Assembly (NCBI RefSeq): GCF_049319665.1
Contig: NZ_JBMOUD010000009.1
Coordinates: 62,001 to 126,000 of the forward strand
Length of the DNA stretch: 64,000 nt
From: JBMOUD01 sp049319665
GTDB lineage: Bacteria; Pseudomonadota; Gammaproteobacteria; Enterobacterales; Enterobacteriaceae
Reading direction: 5' to 3'
A program made the translations under genes and the position numbers. Shown in pieces: positions 35,950 through 43,610 of the stretch. Position 1 is the stretch's first letter. The number at the start of each line of letters is the position of its first letter. Below the pieces are notes generated by a model. The model worked only from the letters and a program-made list of their open reading frames with translations. It did no database searches and had not been told where the DNA came from.

Positions 35950-36932
35950 TGCATGCCCTTAGCGGAGTTATCACCCGCGTTGCTGATAGATAATGCTTTA
36001 TCATTGCTTATTGGTGTGCGTTTTTTCGCTAACGATACTGAACGGCGCGTTCCGCGGGAGTAATAACGCTCAATCATTGATTGCCCTACATTAAGCACTG
36101 AGGTGATTAACAAATACCAAATCACAGCCACGATCAGCATCGGTACCACTTCAAACGTACGATTATAAATGGTCTGCACCGAATACAATAAATCACCCAT
36201 GGCAATAACACTGACCAAAGATGTCGCTTTTATCATGCTGATTAACTGGTTGCCCGTTGGGGGAATAATCGAACGCATCGCCTGAGGAATAATAATCCGA
36301 CGCAACGCTCTCCCACGGCTCATCCCAAATGCCTGTGCAGTTTCGCTTTGTCCACCTTCAACCGATAACAAACCAGCACGGATGATTTCGGCCATATAAG
36401 CGGCCTCATTGAGTGCCAGCCCGGCAATAGCCGCCGTCAACGGCGTAATCAAATCATTAGTATTCCAGCTTGCAAAGGTTGGCCCAACAAACGGCAGGCC
36501 AAGTGAAATATGCGGGAATAACGTCGACATGTTGTACCAAAAAAGCAGTTGTACCAGCAGCGGCGTACCGCGAAAAAACCAGATATACAGCCCAGATAAG
36601 CCACGCAATAATGTGTTGTTCGATAATCTACCGACTGCCAGCAGCAGGCCAAGTAATCCGCCTAATATCATTGAGACAACGGTTAATCCCAGCGTCACAC
36701 CTAACCCGCGGATAACCGACGCTTCGGTAAACCACTGACTGACGACATGCCATTCAAAATTGGAGTTTCCGGCAGCACCAACAACAATATCAGCAGCAAT
36801 AATCAATACCACAAGCCAAGCTAACCAGCGCCCATAACTTCGCGGTGCATGAGCAAATTCAACGCTGCGTCTGGCATCATGCGTATAGTCATCCTGATTT
36901 GCGGGTTTTGAACTATACGTTTTCATGATCAT
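35946..36932 (-). CDS. Polar amino-acid-type ABC transporter permease
   Basis: A 328-residue HisMQ-family permease, longer than the usual 220-250 because of an N-terminal cytoplasmic extension (about 35 residues, SVEFAHAPRSYGRW) and a charged C-terminal tail. The EAA loop is LLSVEGGQSETAQAFGMSRGRALRRIIIPQAMRSIIPPTGNQLI (about 200-245). It is a single permease and probably forms a homodimer. It overlaps the binding-protein gene (ATGA) and the ATPase gene (ATGA). A second ATG at 36926 is possible. Confidence 0.9.
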   Translation of the reverse strand: MIMKTYSSKPANQDDYTHDARRSVEFAHAPRSYGRWLAWLVVLIIAADIVVGAAGNSNFEWHVVSQWFTEASVIRGLGVTLGLTVVSMILGGLLGLLLAVGRLSNNTLLRGLSGLYIWFFRGTPLLVQLLFWYNMSTLFPHISLGLPFVGPTFASWNTNDLITPLTAAIAGLALNEAAYMAEIIRAGLLSVEGGQSETAQAFGMSRGRALRRIIIPQAMRSIIPPTGNQLISMIKATSLVSVIAMGDLLYSVQTIYNRTFEVVPMLIVAVIWYLLITSVLNVGQSMIERYYSRGTRRSVSLAKKRTPISNDKALSISNAGDNSAKGMQ

Positions 36933-37819
36933 TTAACCTTAGCCAGATTCAGCCCCGGTGCCGGCAACATATTGCCCTCAAGATGCCACTTTTTCATAAT
37001 GGCCGCATAAGTACCGTTATCAAATAGCTTTTGGAAACCCGCCAGAAGCGCCGTACCTATAGCGGAGTTTTTCTCCACCACAACGCCTTGGAAAATATCG
37101 CCAAAACCGTTCGCTTGCCCTGTCCCCGCAATTTCCAATTGGCCATGCGTCTGGTTAACGAAATAAACCAGCGGGGCCTGAGAGGAGAAAAATGCATCCG
37201 AACGGTTAGAACGTACCGCCAAAATAGACGTCGGCTGATCGCTGAAAGCTTGCACCGTCACAGCCGGTTTACCTTCTTTCACACAGCTATCAGACTGCTT
37301 ATGGATCACTTGCTCAGCTGAGCCACCAGACATCACGGCAATACGCAGACCGCAGGTATCGCTCAAGGCGTTAATCTTTGCCGGATTACCGTGCTGTACA
37401 GCAAAAACCACATACTCTTTCACGAAATCAATAAAGTCGTTCTTAGCTTCACGATCGGGATAATCACCAATCGGACCAATTGCCATTTGAAAACGTCCGG
37501 CGGAGAGCCCCGTTAAAATACTGGACATGGTGCCTACTGAAACATGTTCAATTTTGACGCCAAGCACTTGGCCCAACGCCAATGCCAGATCGGCACTCGC
37601 GCCCTCTAATGTGTTAGTGCCGGTCGCAATATCATAAGGAGGAAATGATCCGTTATTGGCAGAAACTAACACACCAGATTGTTGAATTTCCGCAGGAAGT
37701 TTGGCATGTAAAGCCGGGTCCATAGGCAAAACGGGAATAGCATTATTTTCAGCAGCAAAGGCATTAACACACAGCAATGCAGCACTGATAGCAAGGGCAC
37801 AACGCAATGGCTTTAACAT
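36929..37819 (-). CDS. Periplasmic amino-acid-type binding protein of the ABC cluster
   Basis: A 296-residue type-II periplasmic binding protein. The signal peptide MLKPLRCALAISAALLCVNAFA is cleaved before AEN. The mature region has SGVLVSANNGSFPPYDIATGTNTLEGASADLALALGQ and ends AIMKKWHLEGNMLPAPGLNLAKVK, typical of the family. The ATG at 37819 follows GAGGAAA; the open frame extends upstream without support. The Asp/Arg ligand residues of true amino-acid binders are only partly recognisable, so the ligand is open. It is separated from the amidase gene by 189 bases with a 7-bp hairpin (37946-37966). Confidence 0.88.
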   Translation of the reverse strand: MLKPLRCALAISAALLCVNAFAAENNAIPVLPMDPALHAKLPAEIQQSGVLVSANNGSFPPYDIATGTNTLEGASADLALALGQVLGVKIEHVSVGTMSSILTGLSAGRFQMAIGPIGDYPDREAKNDFIDFVKEYVVFAVQHGNPAKINALSDTCGLRIAVMSGGSAEQVIHKQSDSCVKEGKPAVTVQAFSDQPTSILAVRSNRSDAFFSSQAPLVYFVNQTHGQLEIAGTGQANGFGDIFQGVVVEKNSAIGTALLAGFQKLFDNGTYAAIMKKWHLEGNMLPAPGLNLAKVK

Positions 37820-38008
37820 TGTTCTATTTCCTCTGTATACGACGTTGGTCTTGATAATGGATGTTGTGAATTTTTTATTGTTAACACCTTCCATGATGTG
37901 CTGACGCCTTGTTATTTTTGCGGCATCTTAAGCGCCGCTTATTTTGCGCACCATGGCGAGGTGCGCTTGATAATGCAAAACCCGGACCCGTATTTTTTAA
38001 TAAATGAC

Positions 38009-38803
38009 TTAACGTAATTGTGGTGTATCGAAACAGCGGTTTTGTAATACCGGCAAAATCTTGCGGGCATGATTAAGACGTTCGCGATCTAGTGTGGTAA
38101 AGACTAAAGCAGGGGCTTCGGCAGCACGTGCAATTGCGACACCGAGGGGATCAACCACCATACTATTGCCGATATTGCGCTCACCACATTCCCCTACCGC
38201 GACAACATAGCTGGTATTTTCCAGCGCCCGTGCGGTCACTAACACTTCCCAATGCATCTCTTTTAACGGCCCTTTAACCCAGGCGGCCGGTAGCGCCAAT
38301 ACCTCGGCACCATCTAATACTAAACGGCGGGCTAGTTCAGGAAAACGTACGTCATAGCAGGTCATTAACCCAACTTTAAAGCCCGCAATCTCAATTAACG
38401 GCGGCACTTCAGTCCCTGGCGTAACGTTCTTTGATTCTTGAGTGGCAAAAGCGTCATAAAGATGCAGTTTGCGATATTGAGAAATAATCTGGCCATCACG
38501 AATCGCAATCAACACGTTCCACACTCGGCCATTAGAATCAGGAGCCGGCATATGTATGCACATCATGGTGGTTAGCTGTGAACCAACGCTGGCCGCCAAT
38601 AACTGGCTAACGAATGGCCCATCTAAAGGTTGCGCCGCTTTCAACACTAAATCTGGGTCGGTAATATCACGCGCGAGAACGCCCTCTGGCAGTACCAGGA
38701 GATCGGCTTTGGCCGAGACTGACTTCTCCATCAACGATACGCAGGTTTCAGCATTGGCCTGCCATTCACGAGCAACAGCAAACTGGCCTAAAGCAACTTT
38801 CAT
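38009..38803 (-). CDS. ybeM: Nitrilase-superfamily amidase, YbeM/deaminated-glutathione amidase type
   Basis: A 264-residue carbon-nitrogen hydrolase. The catalytic triad is Glu in LLVLPEGVLA near 41, Lys in YRKLHLYDAFA near 111 and Cys in GLMTCYDVRFPE near 150. The sequence tracks E. coli YbeM (AGQFAV, LPAAWVRGPLKE, AAGECG, LPVL.NR.F..PQL), whose relatives hydrolyse deaminated glutathione, a metabolite-repair reaction. E. coli ybeM also lies between tatE and crcB, so the location is ancestral. Here it is embedded in a transporter operon, 12 bases after the decarboxylase-like gene, which may indicate a different or extra substrate. AGAGG precedes the ATG. Confidence 0.87.
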   Translation of the reverse strand: MKVALGQFAVAREWQANAETCVSLMEKSVSAKADLLVLPEGVLARDITDPDLVLKAAQPLDGPFVSQLLAASVGSQLTTMMCIHMPAPDSNGRVWNVLIAIRDGQIISQYRKLHLYDAFATQESKNVTPGTEVPPLIEIAGFKVGLMTCYDVRFPELARRLVLDGAEVLALPAAWVKGPLKEMHWEVLVTARALENTSYVVAVGECGERNIGNSMVVDPLGVAIARAAEAPALVFTTLDRERLNHARKILPVLQNRCFDTPQLR

Positions 38804-38815
38804 ATTTTTTACCTC

Positions 38816-39775
38816 TTATTTACTCGCGTAATGAGGGAAGAGATCGGAAGCGATCAAACGACGGGCAGTTAACTTCTGCACGAAGAGTTCGTTTGCAAAG
38901 TCGTCAATCATCTTTTCATTCGCGGCATAGCCGTTATCGTTCCAACTCCTTGGTAAATCCACCACCGTGCGGCGCAGATCGTCGAGCAGCCATGGCGTGG
39001 TATCGGCATATTTAATCCGCTTATCCATCCACACCTGATAAGAACGCTCGATAACCTCACTAAGTGCCGCGGGTAGCCAAGGATGTTGTTCTACTAATGC
39101 TGGTTTGAGCGCCAGCATATGCATGCCAGGCACGTAACCAACGCGATTAAAATAGTCTACCTCGGCCTGACGAAAATCGGGCTGTAACTGACGAAAACCG
39201 GAACCTGGCTCGAAGAAACCGTTCGGCATGAAGGGGGTAAAGACCGCATCCAACCAACCTTCCTGCAATAACTCCATCATCGGACGTTCGTCAGGGCAAA
39301 TTTCAATACGCCCTTCACGGCCAAAGCCACCCAGCCGGTCAACAATAGGATGCGCGGCCGTCAAACGACCCACATACCAATTAGCATCGTCGATCCCCAC
39401 GCCTTCCAAAGACAACAGCGCACGAGTCCAGGTATTGCCTGAATCCTGCCATCCCGTTAAGCCAATGCGTTTACCTGCCAGTTGAGAAAGTGAGGTTAAC
39501 GGGCTGTCATGCCGGGTAATAATGCAACGCTGGCGAAAACCACGCATTAGAAAGTGTGGCAGCACCCAAAGATCATTTTCGCCACGTGCACGGCCCAGCG
39601 CATAACGGCTAAAAGAGATCTCCGCCGCATCGTAAATATCACTAGTCGCTAAATCATCAACTAAAGTACCAACGCGATCGATTTCCAGCGTAAAGCCTTC
39701 CGGTTTGATATCCCCTAGCGCGAGTGGCGTAATGTAATCCCAATCTCGCACGCCTAGTTTGATAGTCAACGCCAC
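38816..39775 (-). CDS. 4,5-dihydroxyphthalate-decarboxylase-like protein (binding-protein fold, cytoplasmic)
   Basis: A 319-residue protein starting at a GTG with AAGGGGAAG upstream. MALTIKLGVRDWDYITPLALGDIKPEGFTLEIDRV and later RHDSPLTSLSQLAGKRIGLTGWQDSGNTWTRALL resemble Pht5-type 4,5-dihydroxyphthalate decarboxylases and NMT1-like binding proteins. There is no signal peptide, so it acts in the cytoplasm. It is first in the minus-strand operon ahead of the amidase and the ABC transporter, divergent from the MocR gene. A decarboxylase role is a family guess; the true substrate is unknown. Confidence 0.75.
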   Translation of the reverse strand: MALTIKLGVRDWDYITPLALGDIKPEGFTLEIDRVGTLVDDLATSDIYDAAEISFSRYALGRARGENDLWVLPHFLMRGFRQRCIITRHDSPLTSLSQLAGKRIGLTGWQDSGNTWTRALLSLEGVGIDDANWYVGRLTAAHPIVDRLGGFGREGRIEICPDERPMMELLQEGWLDAVFTPFMPNGFFEPGSGFRQLQPDFRQAEVDYFNRVGYVPGMHMLALKPALVEQHPWLPAALSEVIERSYQVWMDKRIKYADTTPWLLDDLRRTVVDLPRSWNDNGYAANEKMIDDFANELFVQKLTARRLIASDLFPHYASK

Positions 39776-39947
39776 GATTCTTCCCCTTAATGTCTACAAA
39801 ATAACGGTTTATAAAACGCTTAATCCAGGAGGCTGATCGCGACGTGGTCTTATGGCAGTTTTTATTATCACGTCTTTATAGCGAACACTTTATCGCCTGC
39901 CATTGGTTAAGTTTGATACTAATATCTTGAAATAATATGTACAATAC

Positions 39948-39971
39948 AAACTTTGTTATTGAACAAAGTTT
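39948..39971. promoter_or_regulatory. Perfect 10-4-10 palindrome, probable MocR operator
   Basis: AAACTTTGTT (39948-39957), ATTG, AACAAAGTTT (39962-39971). It lies in the divergent region, just 18 bases before the chosen start of the regulator and downstream of a possible promoter (TTGATA, 17 bases, TATGTA at 39913-39941). Position suggests autoregulation and control of the divergent operon. Confidence 0.7.
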
Positions 39972-39989
39972 ATGTCAGAGGAAAATCTT

Positions 39990-41321
39990 ATGGAAAAAAT
40001 GCTTGAGGCACAGTGGCTTGCAGGACATCTTCAAGATCGCTCAATACGCGGCATTGCTATCGAAACCGCAGCACTAATTCGCTCAGGCATTTTAGAAATA
40101 GGCATGCATCTGCCCGCAGTACGCGATCTCGCGCAAGAATTAGGCGTTAGCCCAGCAACGGTATCTGCCGCCTGGGGATTATTAAGACGACAAAAAGTAA
40201 TTGCCGGACGCGGGCGCAATGGCGTGTGGGTATGTGGCGATACACTCTCGCCTCGCCCCGCGCGTTTTGAAAAGATTGGCAACTTTGGCAAACATATCAT
40301 TGCCGATTTGACGACTTCCTCACCCGATCCACTGTTATTGCCTGCTCTACGTGAAGCCATGATCCATGGCATCAGCGCAGAAAACCTTAATAGCTATCAG
40401 CGCGAAGGGATTGCTAACTCGTTATTGCATGCCGTTAAGCCAGACTGGCCTTATGATGCAGCCGCCTTTATGGCCACCGATGGTGGCTTTGATGCCATCA
40501 ACCTGACGCTGCAAACCTTGATTTTGCAAGGATCCGTGGTCGCAATAGAAGATCCTACCGCCACCCGCCTGTTGGATATTCTCGATAATTTGAGTGCGCA
40601 GGTAATCGCTGTAAAATGTGATGAATTCGGCCCACTCCCCGACGCTTTACAGCTGGCGTTAAATAAAAATCCTGCCGCTTTTATCTATCAACCGCGTACC
40701 CATTCGCACTGTGGGCACAGCGTCAGCCCGCAGCGCCTTGAAGAAATGGCCAATATCCTCAGCCAGCACGGGCAAACCTTAATTATTGAGGATGATGGTA
40801 TCGGCCAACTATCTCACGCGGCGCCCATCAGTTTAGGCGGCCATTTCCCGGACAGAACTGTTCATGTGCGCTCTTATTCCAAAGCTTATGGACCAGATTT
40901 ACGTTTAGCGGTGGTATCAAGCTCGCAAGATTTGCTTAAACAGATAAAGTCATTCCGTCATTTTGGCGCAGGCTGGTCAAGCCGCATTCTGCAACACGCG
41001 CTTGCCTATCTCATCAACGATGAATCTACACAGCAATCTATTGCTCATGCGCGGAAAGTTTATGCGCAGCGACGTAAGTCTTTAGCTGATGCGCTATTGA
41101 TGCGCGGGGTGAATGTTCCTGAGCGTGATGGATTGTGTATGTGGATCACCGTGCCATCAGAACAATTCGCGCTGGTGACGTTAGCGGCACGGGGAATTGC
41201 CGTCTTACCAGGCGAACGCGGGAGCAATTCACCTGGCCAATCGATTCGGGTTAGTACCTGCCAGCTGAAACCAGAGTATGTTGATATCGTGGCTGATGCT
41301 ATTGTGCTGGCAATGGGATAA
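39990..41321 (+). CDS. MocR-type transcriptional regulator (GntR HTH + aminotransferase fold)
   Basis: A 443-residue fusion. The N-terminal GntR winged helix (about residues 15-75) has GILEIGMHLPAVRDLAQELGVSPATVSAAWGLLRRQKVI, and a PLP-dependent aminotransferase-like domain follows (about 90-443). The PLP-lysine region is RSYSKAYGPDLRLAVV near 305, with LIIEDDGIGQL carrying the expected Asp. I chose the ATG at 39990, preceded by AGAGGAAAA, over 39972, which abuts a palindrome. MocR proteins sense PLP or amino-compound adducts. Divergent from the decarboxylase/amidase/ABC operon, it is the likely local regulator. Confidence 0.9.
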   Translation: MEKMLEAQWLAGHLQDRSIRGIAIETAALIRSGILEIGMHLPAVRDLAQELGVSPATVSAAWGLLRRQKVIAGRGRNGVWVCGDTLSPRPARFEKIGNFGKHIIADLTTSSPDPLLLPALREAMIHGISAENLNSYQREGIANSLLHAVKPDWPYDAAAFMATDGGFDAINLTLQTLILQGSVVAIEDPTATRLLDILDNLSAQVIAVKCDEFGPLPDALQLALNKNPAAFIYQPRTHSHCGHSVSPQRLEEMANILSQHGQTLIIEDDGIGQLSHAAPISLGGHFPDRTVHVRSYSKAYGPDLRLAVVSSSQDLLKQIKSFRHFGAGWSSRILQHALAYLINDESTQQSIAHARKVYAQRRKSLADALLMRGVNVPERDGLCMWITVPSEQFALVTLAARGIAVLPGERGSNSPGQSIRVSTCQLKPEYVDIVADAIVLAMG

Positions 41322-41348
41322 ACCTTTATTATCCGATTAATCTATCGA

Positions 41349-41773
41349 CTACAGCAGGCTTTTTATCAAATACTTAGGCGACTCTTCGTATCCTGCGCGC
41401 GCATAAAACTGATGGGCGCGCACACGACGACTATGACTATGTACTTCCATGCGATCGCAACCGCGCGATATAGCGAGCTTTCCGCCTCATCAACCAATAA
41501 CTGACCAATGCCTCCTCCACGGCTAGTGCCGCTGACGCATAAATAGCTGATGCGACAAAAATCACCGGCTAGCGGCAACTGTGGAATAAAATGCAACGAA
41601 ATGAAACCGAGCACTTCACCATGCTGTTCGGCCACCAGTAAACGACTATCAGGATTAGCCTGCATTCGGTTTATTTGACTGCTAATGTGAAGGTCAGTGG
41701 TTGGATAATCTAAATCTGCAAATAATAAAACCAAAGCTGCGGCATCTTCCAATTTGGCATCACGAATCAACAT
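41349..41773 (-). pseudogene. GNAT-family N-acetyltransferase, broken by one frameshift
   Basis: The first frame reads MLIRDAKLEDAAALVLLFADLDYP... through the acetyl-CoA loop RGGGIGQLLVDEAES and then loses homology, ending in nonsense. Moving one base after the GAA-AGC codons (around 41477-41480) restores a normal GNAT C-terminus (LAISRGCDRMEVHSHSRRVR, AHQFYARAGYEESPKYLIKS) ending at the stop at 41349. A one-base deletion, for example AGCCTC to AGCTC, explains it. The restored protein would be about 141 residues. This is a recent inactivation or a sequence error. It is convergent with the MocR gene. Confidence 0.85.
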
Positions 41774-41855
41774 TACTTTTTCCTTGCGTTATTTTCCTGG
41801 TGAGAAATAAATGCGACTACAAATTTCTAAGCCTGTTTGATAACATCTATATGCT

Positions 41856-41912
41856 GCATGGAGATGACATTCCTCCCAAACCGCCTTTACCGGCTGATGA
41901 TGTCTACGCAAT
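41856..41912 (+). ncRNA. Fluoride riboswitch (crcB motif) aptamer
   Basis: GGAGATGACAT ... CCTCC CAAACCGCC TTTACC GGCTGATGATGTCTACG matches the crcB-motif consensus: GATG near the 5' end, an AAACCGCC...GGC hairpin, GCTGATG, and a closing ATGTCTAC. The pairing GACAT (41866-41870) with ATGTC (41900-41904) replaces the GAGGCC/GGCCUC pair of other examples. It lies upstream of crcB, a fluoride channel gene, as expected. The MITE described below lies between them. Confidence 0.92.
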
Positions 41913-42130
41913 CTCGTTGAGAGGTTCGTAGCATGACGCCGGAACCTTTCTGATTATTAACCCAATAACCATACTAAGAGCCTATCCCAGTAGGCGTTAT
42001 TGATGCAGGCATGTTGGACACGGACAGCGCACAGAAGCCGGAGCGTACACGCATTTAGAGTATCGCCAAGGTTCAACATAGCAAACTAAATAGCCCTAAT
42101 GGGATAGGCTCTAAGAATTGAAAGGTCTAT
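41904..42130 (+). promoter_or_regulatory. Predicted translational expression platform of the fluoride riboswitch
   Basis: CTACG of the aptamer (41904-41908) can pair with CGTAG (41927-41931). GAGAGGTTC (41919-41927) can pair with GAACCTTTC (41942-41950). ACCTTTC (41944-41950) is the exact complement of the crcB Shine-Dalgarno GAAAGGT (42120-42126). In the bound state the first two would favour an exposed ribosome site; in the unbound state ACCTTTC would cover it. No U-tract is present, so control is probably at translation. All pairings are seen; the switching is inferred. Confidence 0.6.
41974..42115. mobile_element. MITE-like element inside the crcB leader
   Basis: AGCCTATCCC at 41979-41988 and its complement GGGATAGGCT at 42101-42110 bound a 132-base element with no ORF. 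The ends continue as imperfect inverted repeats for about 23 bases, and an inner TGTTGGAC/GTTCAACA pair allows a cruciform. The 5-base sequence CTAAG flanks both ends (41974-41978 and 42111-42115), which is a plausible target-site duplication. The parent transposase is not in the window. Confidence 0.8.
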
Positions 42131-42514
42131 ATGTTTAGCACATTACTTGCAGTTTTCATTGGCGGTGGCGTTGGTAGCGTTGCACGCTGGTACATCGGCC
42201 TGAAAATGAACGGCATGACCCCGCTTTTTCCAGCGGGTACATTAACCGTCAACCTGGTCGGCTCGTTTATTATCGGGCTTTGTATTGCTATTTTCAGCCG
42301 TATGACCCAACTCGACCCACTGTGGCGCGTGATACTTACCACTGGTTTTTGTGGCGGCCTCACGACCTTTTCAACCTTCTCAATGGAAGTGGTCACCATG
42401 CTGCAAGATGGCCGAATGGCGGCAGCAGGACTGAATATTTTGTTGAATCTGGTCGGTTCTATCGCCATGACGCTGATTGCCGTCATGTTGGTAAGCTGGT
42501 ATAGCAGCCACTAA
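42131..42514 (+). CDS. crcB: Fluoride exporter CrcB/FluC
   Basis: A 127-residue inner-membrane protein with four segments that works as a dual-topology dimeric fluoride channel. It has GGGVGSVARWYIG near residue 12, GTLTVNLVGSFIIG near 37 and the pore motif TTGFCGGLTTFSTFSMEVV near 70. The fluoride riboswitch upstream confirms its role. GAAAGGT lies 5 bases before the ATG. Confidence 0.95.
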   Translation: MFSTLLAVFIGGGVGSVARWYIGLKMNGMTPLFPAGTLTVNLVGSFIIGLCIAIFSRMTQLDPLWRVILTTGFCGGLTTFSTFSMEVVTMLQDGRMAAAGLNILLNLVGSIAMTLIAVMLVSWYSSH

Positions 42515-42522
42515 CTCCCCCT

Positions 42523-42556
42523 AAACTCCTTCTGCTAACGGAGGAGTTTTCTATTT
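42523..42556 (+). terminator. Terminator after crcB
   Basis: AAACTCCTTC, loop TGCTAAC, GGAGGAGTTT then TCTATTTT. Confidence 0.85.
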
Positions 42557-42574
42557 TCTGTCGATATCACGTCT

Positions 42575-42591
42575 CTTAATGTTTTCTTAAC
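42575..42591 (+). promoter_or_regulatory. PmrA (BasR) box
   Basis: CTTAAT-GTTTT-CTTAAC fits the YTTAAK-N5-YTTAAK PmrA-binding pattern with one mismatch in the last base. TATTAA at 42610-42615, 18 bases further on, is a fitting -10. The next gene on this strand is the small ORF at 42654. Confidence 0.6.
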
Positions 42592-42653
42592 CTACTGCGA
42601 TGATACTCGTATTAATTTACGTTCAATTAATACTGATTAATCCAGAGAACCGA

Positions 42654-42746
42654 ATGAACATGATATCCAAACTCACGTCTGAATGTCTGGCTGTGTTGCT
42701 GTGTGCGCTGATCGTTATAAGCTTTGTTTTTACTTATTTTTACTAA
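42654..42746 (+). CDS. Candidate 30-residue single-pass membrane peptide, PmrR-like
   Basis: The ATG at 42654 opens a 30-codon frame. The N-terminal ten residues MNMISKLTSE are polar, followed by a hydrophobic helix (residues 11-24, CLAVLLCALIVISF) and an aromatic tail VFTYFY. It resembles in layout the small membrane peptide PmrR of Salmonella, which restrains LpxT so that lipid A can be modified. A PmrA-type box and -10 lie upstream. The ribosome site (AGAGAAC) is weak. Evidence is circumstantial; a chance ORF is possible. Confidence 0.45.
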   Translation: MNMISKLTSECLAVLLCALIVISFVFTYFY

Positions 42747-42952
42747 GATATTTACGCCAAAAACCCCGCTAATTCCTATTATTATCAATCAATTAAAATC
42801 CAACATTAACCTAATAGTGTCAACATTAGGTTAATTAGTACTTCAAATATTTACCTCCTTTGTAACATTACCTATAATGAGAACGAGCATTCACTCTCAC
42901 AATAAAGCTCTGCTAGTTCGACATCGCTTACATCTAAATAATCAGAGGCATT

Positions 42953-43600
42953 ATGCAGTTTCTAAATAGCACTCGGGATGAACGCTTTAACGCCCGTCGC
43001 GACCAAATTATTGCCGCTTGCAGGATCTGTTTTCGTAAACATGGGTTTCATGGCGCAGGTATGGCTGAGATTGCCAAACTGTCCAAACTCAGCGTTGGGC
43101 AAATCTACCGCTACTTTGTGAATAAAGATGCCATTATCGAAGAGATTGTCCGTCGAATTGTGGATGGAAAGATCCAAAGGATGACGCTAGATCGCTATGA
43201 CTTCAAACAGTTAGCGTTCCATCTTTCCCGAAGAACCAGAGGGGAATACTTCCCTAATGAGCAAGATGTCTCCTCTTCTTCAGAGAGCCTTGAACAAACC
43301 GAAATGGATCAGGCTCTGATGCAAGAGGTTGCGGCAGAAGCCACTCGCAATACTGTGGTGGCAAAAATCCTGCACGATGCCGAGATCAAACTTTTCCAGC
43401 AGGCAAAGAAAATTTTGTCTGTGCGCTACCCGCAACTATCAGATGTCGAACTGACCGCCCGTATTGAGTTGATAGCCGTACTCAGTGAAGGCACATCTTT
43501 CCGACTCGTCATGCAAAAGCGTGCTGACCCAGAGATTCTTAATAATATTTATAACCAGTGTTTCGACGCAGTATTTCCTCCATTAAACACCAGTAAATGA
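42953..43600 (+). CDS. TetR/AcrR-family transcriptional regulator
   Basis: A 215-residue regulator with an N-terminal helix-turn-helix (about residues 14-60, AACRICFRKHGFHGAGMAEIAKLSKLSVGQIYRYFVNKDAI) and a variable helical ligand domain. AGAGG precedes the ATG. The stop is 10 bases before the ATG of the efflux gene, so the two form an operon and it probably represses its own transcript and the pump. Residues 98-110 are Ser-rich. Confidence 0.9.
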   Translation: MQFLNSTRDERFNARRDQIIAACRICFRKHGFHGAGMAEIAKLSKLSVGQIYRYFVNKDAIIEEIVRRIVDGKIQRMTLDRYDFKQLAFHLSRRTRGEYFPNEQDVSSSSESLEQTEMDQALMQEVAAEATRNTVVAKILHDAEIKLFQQAKKILSVRYPQLSDVELTARIELIAVLSEGTSFRLVMQKRADPEILNNIYNQCFDAVFPPLNTSK

Positions 43601-43610
43601 GTTGAAAAAC

